A DNA stretch of 7,132 bases from Candidatus Shapirobacteria bacterium UBA1435 (GTDB lineage Bacteria; Patescibacteriota; Microgenomatia; UBA12405): contig DCTR01000034.1 in the NCBI GenBank assembly GCA_002329385.1, forward strand, positions 41,336-48,467. Reading direction: 5' to 3'. Position numbers and translations under genes: made by a program. Below the pieces are notes generated by a model. It saw nothing but the letters and a program-made list of their open reading frames with translations, did not search any database and was not told the DNA's origin. Numbering within the stretch: position 1 is the first letter of the stretch; each line of letters starts with the position of its first letter. Shown in pieces: positions 1-6,297 of the stretch.

Positions 1-1
1 C

Positions 2-577
2 CCCTCCGCCTATATTCCCAACGGTATTAATACCGATATCTTTTATCCAGACGCTCCACTTGAGGCAAAACCCAAGAATCGGAGAAGAATCTTGTTGGAA
101 GGAGCCATAAATCTTCCGTTCAAAGGCATGGCTGAAGCTTTTGAAGTTGTCAAAAATCTTGACTGCGAAGTCTGGTGCGTCTCCAACGACGGCAAGCCCA
201 AACCAGAATGCAGATGCGACCGCTTCTTCGAAAAAGTCCCCATGGAACAAATGCGTCGGATCTATTCTTCCTGCGATATCCTTCTAAAACTCTCCCGCGT
301 TGAAGGTTTCTTTGGTCCGCCTCTAGAGATGATGGCCTGCAATGGAGTCCCGATTGTCGCCAAAGTTACCGGCCACGACGAATACATCAGAAACAACCAT
401 AACGCCCTTGTCGTCAGACCCGGCGATCTCCAACAAGCCGCCAGCGCCATTAATAAGCTCATCTCTTCTCCAAAGCTGTTTAGCACCTTACAGAAAAACT
501 GCCGGAAAACGGTTGAAAATCATTGCTGGGACTCTTCCATCCTCAAACTCCAAAAGTATTTTGATTATGAATCATGA
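2..577 (+). CDS. Glycosyltransferase, GT4-type GT-B fold, C-terminal part only (5' end outside window)
   Basis: The reading frame is open from base 2 to the TGA at 575-577, so 191 C-terminal residues are visible and the start lies off the left edge. Visible residues 5-14 (IPNGINTDIF) form the inter-domain signature typical of GT4 enzymes. They are followed by RILLEGA and FKG at 29-42, and by an E-x7-E nucleotide-sugar binding motif (EGFFGPPLE, E101 and E109). This is the donor-binding Rossmann half of a retaining transferase that would add a sugar to a growing glycan at the cytoplasmic face. The region is collinear with the C-terminal GT4 domain of the protein at 1538-3622. A TTG at 92 could be mistaken for a start, but upstream codons carry family motifs. 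The stop overlaps the next start by ATGA (574-577), pointing to co-translation. Donor and acceptor are unknown; the N-terminal domain composition cannot be seen. Confidence 0.93.
   Translation, partial: PSAYIPNGINTDIFYPDAPLEAKPKNRRRILLEGAINLPFKGMAEAFEVVKNLDCEVWCVSNDGKPKPECRCDRFFEKVPMEQMRRIYSSCDILLKLSRVEGFFGPPLEMMACNGVPIVAKVTGHDEYIRNNHNALVVRPGDLQQAASAINKLISSPKLFSTLQKNCRKTVENHCWDSSILKLQKYFDYES
574..577 (+). promoter_or_regulatory. ATGA stop-start overlap (translational coupling)
   Basis: The start ATG of the methyltransferase and the stop TGA of the upstream glycosyltransferase share bases. No Shine-Dalgarno-like purine run is present in the preceding 20 bases, so the ribosome probably re-initiates after terminating the upstream gene. 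The overlap also fixes the methyltransferase start. Confidence 0.75.
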
Positions 578-1554
578 ATTACGACACCTCTCTTGTTGCC
601 AGGGTTATAATCCTCCAGCTTTCCCTCGCCCCCTTAGTCAAACTGACCAAACTGATCCTCCCCAAAAATATACATCAAAAGCTATCCACGGCCCTAATCC
701 CAATCACTGATCTATTTTTTTTACCCGAAAAGAAACAACTAAATACCCTGCGTACCATTAAATATGATCTTCGCCGCTACCGTGACACCTATGACCGGCT
801 TGGTCTCGACCTTTACTTCAAGGTTCTTGACCCAAAAACGCTTTTTCACCAAAAAGTTGTCCTCGACTTTGGTTGTGGCGTCGGTGGCAAATGCCTCGAA
901 ATCTTAAAATTCAACCCGAAAAAGCTGACCGGCATCGACCTGTCAAAAAGAAACATAGCCTATGCCCAAGAACTAACCGACAGACAAAACAAAAAAATTT
1001 TATCTTTTAGACACCTCGATATTGGCTTACTCCCATCTACCTCCAAATACGATACCGTCGTTTCCTACACCGTCTTTGAGCATATCCCTAAAGACGAAAT
1101 TGTCTCCATCCTAAACCACTTTCACCGTCTGCTTCGTCCCTCCGGACATGCCGTCATTGTTTTTAACCACTACCAAGACAGGTATGGCAGCCATCTTAAG
1201 GAGTATATCTACCACCCGTGGCCGCAATTGCTTTTTGACGAACAGGATCTCAACTTATATTGGAATCAAAAGCTAAGAGAAGACAAAAATATTACCCCAA
1301 ACTCGTATTTTCCGGTAGAATACCTTCATGGCTTCGAAAAATCGAACCATGACTGTTACATGAACCTCAATCGATTGTCTAAAAACGACTTTCTAACCCT
1401 AATCAAAGGCAGTAAAATGACCTGCCAACGTCTCTACCCTTATTCAACGCCATCCCTACCATTCAAACCTCCCTTATTTCCCAAAGAATGTTTTGAAGGT
1501 TCATTTGTCTATCTATTATCACCAAAAAAACAAAATCATGGCAAAACAAAATAA
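574..1554 (+). CDS. Class I SAM-dependent methyltransferase
   Basis: This 326-residue protein carries the seven-stranded methyltransferase core. Motif I is VLDFGCGVGG (96-105), the glycine-rich SAM loop. Motif II is GIDLS (120-124), whose D122 would bind the ribose hydroxyls. HLDI at 147-150, an FEHI segment at 168-171 and LRPSG (187-191) match the order seen in the Methyltransf_11/25 group. About 90 residues precede the core, rich in hydrophobic and basic residues (VIILQLSLAPLVKLTKLIL at 11-29), possibly a membrane-surface helix. About 130 residues after it have aromatic character (YHPWPQ at 213-218) and may form the acceptor pocket. Lying between glycosyltransferases, it most likely O-methylates a sugar or chain end, but this is inferred from context; lipid or small-molecule methylation is not excluded. 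The start is fixed by the ATGA overlap; the 3' end overlaps the next gene by 17 bases. Confidence 0.9.
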   Translation: MNYDTSLVARVIILQLSLAPLVKLTKLILPKNIHQKLSTALIPITDLFFLPEKKQLNTLRTIKYDLRRYRDTYDRLGLDLYFKVLDPKTLFHQKVVLDFGCGVGGKCLEILKFNPKKLTGIDLSKRNIAYAQELTDRQNKKILSFRHLDIGLLPSTSKYDTVVSYTVFEHIPKDEIVSILNHFHRLLRPSGHAVIVFNHYQDRYGSHLKEYIYHPWPQLLFDEQDLNLYWNQKLREDKNITPNSYFPVEYLHGFEKSNHDCYMNLNRLSKNDFLTLIKGSKMTCQRLYPYSTPSLPFKPPLFPKECFEGSFVYLLSPKKQNHGKTK

Positions 1555-3622
1555 ACCGCTCATTTCCATTATTATCCCGCACTATAATCTTGGCCAATAT
1601 CTTGAAGCCGCCATCAAAAGCGCCCTAAACCAAACTTACCAGCCCACCGAAATCATTGTCGTCGACGATGGCAGCAACGACTCCGAATCGGTATCCGCCT
1701 TGATCAAGCTCAAAAATAAATACCAAGATAAAATCAAATTTTACCAGCAAGCCAACGCCGGCGTCGCCTCTGCTAGAAATCTTGGCATAAAACACTCGAA
1801 GGGGAAGCTAATCTGTTGCCTTGATGCCGACGACATTCTCGACCAGAACTACTTAAAGAAATGCCAACAGGTCTTTCAGGAATCAAACGACCCCGACCTT
1901 GGCATTATCACCACCTACGCCAAATTTTTTGGCGAAAAGAGGACCATCTGGCAGGTAGCTGATTATGATTCTCTCGAAATCGTTAAAAGCAACCAGCTCC
2001 ACTACGCCTCTCTCTACAAAAGGGAAGTCTGGGAAAACGTCTGTGGTTATTCGGAAAACCTAAGAGGTTACGAAGATTGGGATTTTTGGATCAAAGCCAA
2101 TTCGATAGGCTACAAGTGGCACACCGTCAAAGATCCGCTTTTCCATTACCGGATTCGAAAAAACTCCAAGGTCAACACTTCCAACAAAAATCGTAAACTT
2201 CTTAGAAGTTTGATTGCCAAAAATAATTACCATTTCCTCGCTCAAAACCTTCCCCTCCTAATCCAGTCTTACGACACCAACATTTTTTCTTCACCTCCCC
2301 TCGACCATTCCGATAGCGACTTTACCCCCATTCATCTCGACAAAAGGCACTTCATTAACCTCCACCACCGCCTGCATCCCAAAGATATCAAAATCGCTAT
2401 CCTTCTCGGCTCCCCCGATATCTCTGGAGGCACCTATGTCATTTTCAAACATGCCCTTGCTCTCCAGCAATACGGCTACCAAATCACCATTATTACCGAA
2501 CATCCTTTCGACATTAACCGTCTCAATTGGTTTCCCCAAGCAAAACAATTATGCTTTATTTCCCTCAAGGACGCCGCCTCTCAACTATATGACCTATGTC
2601 TGGCCACCTGGTGGAAAACCGTCTTCTTTTTGCCCCAAATCCAGACTCGAAAAAGTGCCTATTTTGTTCAGTCAATCGAATCAAAATTCTGCCAGCCTTC
2701 CGAAAGACAACTCAAAGAAATAATCGATTTTACTTACCAGTTACCCTTTTATTTCCTCACTGAAGCTCATTGGATTCAAAGGTATCTGCAAGAAATTCAT
2801 CATCAATCTGCCCTCCTCGCTCTAAATGGCATCGACAAAACCGTCTTCAAACCTTCCGGCGAAACCGTTGATCGGTCAAGACCATTGGGACCAAGGATCC
2901 TGGTCGAAGGTGCCCTTGGAGTCTTCTTCAAACAAACTGAAGCGGCGGTCGACGTTGCCAACAAATCCGGCTGTCGTGATATTTGGCTTCTCACCCCCAC
3001 CAAAATAGACAAGTTTCCTGGCACCACCAGGACTTTTTCCCAAATACCTTTTGCCCAAGTTTCCAGCATTATGAGATCATGTGATCTTATTCTAAAATTA
3101 AGTAAGGTTGAGGGGATGTTTGGTCCTCCTCTGGAAATGATGCACTGCGGCGGCACTGCTGTTACCTTTGATGTCACCGGCTACGACGAATACCTCAAAG
3201 ACGGTATAAATTCTCTGGTCTATCCCATGGATAACTTTGCCGCCGTTATCGATGGTCTCTCCAAACTACTCAAAGATCCATCCTATCTGTCAATTTTAAA
3301 AAATAATGCCCTGAATACAGCCAAAAAATGGCCCGACTGGTCGATCTCTTCTTCCCAGTTTATCAAAAACATTCAAACCATCCTTGACGACACCTCGCTC
3401 CAACCGACAATTTCTATCAACCAAGCCATATCGTCAGCCGTTGGCATCTCCGGGCCTGCCTACTCCGCCCTCTTCCACCCCTTGACCATTAAAGAAACTG
3501 CCCGTCTTCTTGTCGACAAAATAGCCCAAAAAACAACCGGCCTTTTTCTTGGGCAAAAAAGCCTAGCAACACACTACGATTACAAGCACTATCCACTCAA
3601 ATTTACCTCTGAAAAAATATGA
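1538..3622 (+). CDS. Bifunctional glycosyltransferase: N-terminal GT2 domain plus C-terminal WsaF-like GT4 domain
   Basis: This 694-residue protein contains two complete glycosyltransferases. Residues 1-210 form a GT2 (GT-A) domain: SIIIPHYN at 10-17, VVDDGS at 41-46, the metal-binding DADD at 96-99, the candidate catalytic-base motif GYEDWDFW at 177-184, and FHYR at 202-205. After a linker, residues 284-615 form a GT-B domain: a GG loop at 297-298, YFVQSIESKF (375-384), which resembles the YFIQDFE region of WsaF-like rhamnosyltransferases, LNGID at 429-433, RILVEGA at 453-459 and the E-x7-E motif with E525 and E533. A further 75 residues match nothing I know. It would add two sugars in succession to a glycan precursor at the cytoplasmic face. 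I chose ATG 1538 because the GT2 fold begins directly after it; an in-frame TTG at 1493 would add 15 residues lying inside the methyltransferase gene. The WsaF likeness, and hence a rhamnose-type donor, is tentative. Confidence 0.93.
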   Translation: MAKQNKPLISIIIPHYNLGQYLEAAIKSALNQTYQPTEIIVVDDGSNDSESVSALIKLKNKYQDKIKFYQQANAGVASARNLGIKHSKGKLICCLDADDILDQNYLKKCQQVFQESNDPDLGIITTYAKFFGEKRTIWQVADYDSLEIVKSNQLHYASLYKREVWENVCGYSENLRGYEDWDFWIKANSIGYKWHTVKDPLFHYRIRKNSKVNTSNKNRKLLRSLIAKNNYHFLAQNLPLLIQSYDTNIFSSPPLDHSDSDFTPIHLDKRHFINLHHRLHPKDIKIAILLGSPDISGGTYVIFKHALALQQYGYQITIITEHPFDINRLNWFPQAKQLCFISLKDAASQLYDLCLATWWKTVFFLPQIQTRKSAYFVQSIESKFCQPSERQLKEIIDFTYQLPFYFLTEAHWIQRYLQEIHHQSALLALNGIDKTVFKPSGETVDRSRPLGPRILVEGALGVFFKQTEAAVDVANKSGCRDIWLLTPTKIDKFPGTTRTFSQIPFAQVSSIMRSCDLILKLSKVEGMFGPPLEMMHCGGTAVTFDVTGYDEYLKDGINSLVYPMDNFAAVIDGLSKLLKDPSYLSILKNNALNTAKKWPDWSISSSQFIKNIQTILDDTSLQPTISINQAISSAVGISGPAYSALFHPLTIKETARLLVDKIAQKTTGLFLGQKSLATHYDYKHYPLKFTSEKI
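3619..3622 (+). promoter_or_regulatory. ATGA stop-start overlap (translational coupling)
   Basis: The TGA ending the bifunctional glycosyltransferase shares bases with the ATG of the small downstream gene. The sequence before it is A-rich (CTGAAAAAAT) without a Shine-Dalgarno core. The overlap supports the small gene as real and translated after its neighbour. Confidence 0.7.
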
Positions 3623-4101
3623 TTTTGCTTAACTCTCCTTCTTTCCTTCAAATTCTAGGCCTGATATTTTCCCGACAAAAAGTGACTATTCTCTCTCCCG
3701 TCTTACCACACTTTTCGAAAATCCTGCTTTTTGCCTGCCTACGCCACCGTCTGACCATTCTCCACCCTTCACCTGCCGACTTCAAATACACCGTTCCCTT
3801 TTCGGTCACCATCAGTCCCCATCAGCTGAAAATCATCCCCGAAGCCTACGATGACCATCAAAAACCACTTGTCTGCCCTCAAATTAATCTTCCCCATGCT
3901 CTCCAGGCCATGTTTAATCGCCAATTAATTATCACCAGCAAGCCAATCGTCGGCTTTAGTGGCCTCCCCGGTTTTTGTTATTTAATTTTTCAAAACAACT
4001 TTCAGCTTAACCGCCTGCTTTTTGAGATTGATCATAACCCCACCAAATTTGAAATCATCATTAAGAATGCCTATGCCGAGGCACAAAAGTACCGCCAATA
4101 A
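3619..4101 (+). CDS. Small conserved-looking protein of unknown function in glycan operon
   Basis: I do not recognise this 160-residue protein. It starts with the ATGA overlap on the glycosyltransferase and ends 5 bases before the next gene, so it is translated as part of the operon. Residues 1-17 and 31-40 are hydrophobic but short and broken by polar residues, so a membrane span is doubtful and no clear signal peptide is seen. The second half contains KPLVCPQINLPHALQ (82-96), LIITSKPIVGFSGLPGF (103-119), then an acidic and helical tail (FEIDHN 135-140, KNAYAEAQKYR 149-159). The KPIVGFSGLPG stretch followed by a helical tail loosely recalls the end of a GT-B donor domain, but no E-x7-E or NG motif is present. 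A degenerate transferase domain or an accessory subunit of the preceding enzyme are both possible. That it is a gene is likely; its function is unknown. Confidence 0.75.
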   Translation: MILLNSPSFLQILGLIFSRQKVTILSPVLPHFSKILLFACLRHRLTILHPSPADFKYTVPFSVTISPHQLKIIPEAYDDHQKPLVCPQINLPHALQAMFNRQLIITSKPIVGFSGLPGFCYLIFQNNFQLNRLLFEIDHNPTKFEIIIKNAYAEAQKYRQ

Positions 4102-4106
4102 ACCCC

Positions 4107-6287
4107 ATGAATCTACCAGAAAAACTACCGCTTTTTGTCATCCGGCACCTAATTCGTATCAAAATAGATCAATCAAAGGGCATTGCATCCGATCCTCAAG
4201 TCATCCGGCCGAATTTTAAAAAATATCTGAAGCTATTTTTTCTCAATCGTTTTCCCACACTATTCCAGGCTAAATTATGGTTAACCCGCCGGCGTTACCC
4301 AAACGCCGTTTCTCCAGACAGCCTTTTAAAAAATCACCAGATCTTAACCAGAAAATATCACACCATTGCCTTTGACGTTTTTGATACCTTAATCTACCGG
4401 GCTATCCCCGGCGAATCAGTCAAAGACCTAACCAGCAAATACATCGCCAAAGCAATAAACACCGACTATTTGCGCATCAGACACCTAAGATACCTGTCCG
4501 AAATCGAAGTCGGTCAACACAACCTCTCCCAGGGACTAGACCCTGACAATCGTTATTCTCAAGTGGTCAAACTTTGGCTGACCAAAATCAAAAATGAATT
4601 TCCCAAATCAACCCCCCCCTCCCCCAAACAAATCACCGAATACGAAATTAACATTGAAACCAGCTGCCAGTTTACTAAAGATTACCTCAAAACCATTCTT
4701 GCCTCTTTAAAGAAACAAAAGAAAAAAATCATCTTCATCTCCGACTTTTATTTTGATTCTAAAGTTGTCTTCGTTTTTCTCAAGAAGCTCGGTCTCGATC
4801 AATTTTTTGACGCAGGATATTGCTCATGTGAATCACTCCTCACCAAAAAAAGCGGCCGGCTTTACCAGAAATTGTTGGCTGAAAAAACCATTTCTGCCAA
4901 AGATACTCTCATGATAGGGGATAACCCACAAAGTGATTTTATCTCTGCCGCCAATCACCAGATCGACAGTCTTCTGCTTTTCGACACTGCGCAAAAATAC
5001 CAAAACAAAAAAATTGAGATTACCGAAAACCTCCGAAAACAAAATCCTTTTTTTGAATCCGCCACTCTCAAGGAAATCGTTGACAGTCACCTTCCCCCAA
5101 CAGGCGACTACGACTACGATCTGGGTCTTTTTCTTGCTCCACTCTATATCTCATTCGTCGAAAAAATAATCGATTATTGTCAGCGCCATCGTCTCCCGCA
5201 CCTATATTTTCTTTCCCGTGAAGGCAAAATATTTCTTAATATTTTCAATACCCTAAACCACGATCCCAGCCTCATTCCCCACTACCTAGTCGCCAGTCGC
5301 AAATCGGTCTACCTCACCTCCATCAGCAAACTCTCCTTGGATGAAATCAATCGCATCTGGCGGCAATACAGCCATCAAACCCCAAGTCAGCTCCTCAAAA
5401 ACCTCAATCTTCCCCAAACTTTGCTTACTGTCTTTCACCGCTACGGAATTGGTAAAAACGACCCCCTCGACCCCAACTACAATTTCAAAAAACTCGCCTC
5501 TATCATCGCCGACAAGCAGTTTAGACAAATTTTCCGAAAAACCCAAAAACAGCAAAAACAATATTTTTACGACTATACTTCCAAACTTACCCTTGACCAA
5601 CAAAAACAGGTCGCCCTTGTCGATATCGGCTGGAAAGGATCGATGCAAGACAGCCTCTCCCGTCTATTTCCCAACGTCCGTTTCCACGGTCTGTATCTTG
5701 GCTGTCTGTGTGATAATAACCAAGCAAATTGCGGGCACAAAAACGGTCTGATTGCCGACGCCAACAACCCTGACTGGTTTCAAAAACTGATATTTTTTAA
5801 CGGTCCGCTTTTTGAGATGACCACCACGCCAAATGAAGGCAGCTGCCTTAAATACTCTTCAACCGGACCAATCACCAAACAATACCCTTCCGAAAAAGAC
5901 AACTATCATCGTTTTTTCCACAAAACTCAAAAAGCGATATACGATTATGTTGATATATATCAGAAATATCAAAACATAATCGGCCTAAACCCCGAACACT
6001 CTTCTCACTTTCCGCTTGACCAGGTTATTCGTTTCATTATCTATCCCCGTCACCACGAAGCAGCCTCCTTCTTAAGATATTCCCATGTTGAAAGTTTTGG
6101 CGTTTACAAAACCAGCCGGTTCAACTATCAACCAAAACTCAACTTTATCTTTACCGACTTATCCCCATGCCGCATTTTTCAAAGATTTAAACAAGATTTG
6201 GCCAGTCAATTTTGGCCGATGGGCATCATCGCCAGAGCCAACATCCCCTTGGCCAACATTATCTACTCCTTGATCACCCTAAAATAG
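4107..6287 (+). CDS. HAD-superfamily hydrolase fused to a large second domain (COG5610-like)
   Basis: This 726-residue protein begins with a HAD phosphohydrolase domain. Motif I is FDVFDT (89-94), with nucleophile D90 and acid/base D93. Motif II is the serine of FISDFYF (210-216, S212), motif III is the lysine in TKKSG (246-250), and motif IV is GDNPQSD (271-277), with D272 and D277 for magnesium. All catalytic residues are present, so it should be active on a phosphorylated substrate. Residues from about 335 form a second domain with YFLSREG (367-373), VASRKS (395-400), LVDIGWKGSMQ (504-514), FHGLYLGC (526-533) and NEGSC (576-580). To my knowledge this arrangement is that of COG5610-type proteins found in polysaccharide clusters, whose second domain has no settled function. 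The roughly 80 residues before the HAD core are basic and aromatic. It probably processes a sugar phosphate or glycan intermediate. The start lies 5 bases after the previous stop with no Shine-Dalgarno. Confidence 0.9.
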   Translation: MNLPEKLPLFVIRHLIRIKIDQSKGIASDPQVIRPNFKKYLKLFFLNRFPTLFQAKLWLTRRRYPNAVSPDSLLKNHQILTRKYHTIAFDVFDTLIYRAIPGESVKDLTSKYIAKAINTDYLRIRHLRYLSEIEVGQHNLSQGLDPDNRYSQVVKLWLTKIKNEFPKSTPPSPKQITEYEINIETSCQFTKDYLKTILASLKKQKKKIIFISDFYFDSKVVFVFLKKLGLDQFFDAGYCSCESLLTKKSGRLYQKLLAEKTISAKDTLMIGDNPQSDFISAANHQIDSLLLFDTAQKYQNKKIEITENLRKQNPFFESATLKEIVDSHLPPTGDYDYDLGLFLAPLYISFVEKIIDYCQRHRLPHLYFLSREGKIFLNIFNTLNHDPSLIPHYLVASRKSVYLTSISKLSLDEINRIWRQYSHQTPSQLLKNLNLPQTLLTVFHRYGIGKNDPLDPNYNFKKLASIIADKQFRQIFRKTQKQQKQYFYDYTSKLTLDQQKQVALVDIGWKGSMQDSLSRLFPNVRFHGLYLGCLCDNNQANCGHKNGLIADANNPDWFQKLIFFNGPLFEMTTTPNEGSCLKYSSTGPITKQYPSEKDNYHRFFHKTQKAIYDYVDIYQKYQNIIGLNPEHSSHFPLDQVIRFIIYPRHHEAASFLRYSHVESFGVYKTSRFNYQPKLNFIFTDLSPCRIFQRFKQDLASQFWPMGIIARANIPLANIIYSLITLK

Positions 6288-6289
6288 CC

Positions 6290-6292
6290 AGG
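6290..6292 (+). promoter_or_regulatory. Weak Shine-Dalgarno-like AGG before the last gene
   Basis: An AGG triplet lies five bases before the ATG at 6298, within the 10-base gap after the TAG of the HAD gene. It is the only start in the window with even a minimal Shine-Dalgarno core at usable spacing. A match of three bases can easily be chance. Confidence 0.3.
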
Positions 6293-6297
6293 TATTT

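Noticed and set aside
92..94. TTG at 92 as the start of the left-edge glycosyltransferase
   Set aside because: The frame is open upstream to base 2 and those codons encode the GT4 signature IPNGI, so the gene continues beyond the left edge.
575..577. TGA read as an amino acid (alternative genetic code, as in some Candidate Phyla lineages)
   Set aside because: TGA ends two genes exactly where the next gene starts (575-577 and 3620-3622), and reading through would run into other genes out of frame.
342..710. A 122-codon plus-strand frame spanning the junction of the first two genes
   Set aside because: It overlaps two genes with clear family motifs, and its Pro/Ser/Thr-rich translation is low in recognisable structure, as expected of an out-of-frame reading.
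715..722. T8 run in the methyltransferase gene as a frameshift site
   Set aside because: The frame is continuous and encodes a sensible sequence on both sides; no alternative product or stop nearby suggests programmed slippage.
1493..1537. A TTG start at 1493 extending the bifunctional glycosyltransferase by 15 residues
   Set aside because: The extra residues lie inside the methyltransferase gene, the start is a weak codon, and the GT2 fold begins right after the ATG at 1538.
3524..3563. Two overlapping inverted repeats (GCCCAA with TTGGGC, and GGCCTTTTT with AAAAAAGCC) resembling a terminator or attenuator
   Set aside because: They lie inside the coding region with mismatched stems and no following T run, and the downstream genes are coupled to this one.
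5286..5648. A 120-codon open frame on the minus strand
   Set aside because: It is antisense to the SREG/DIGW domain, has no recognisable motif or start signal, and the strand composition explains long antisense frames. The other minus-strand frames are judged the same way.
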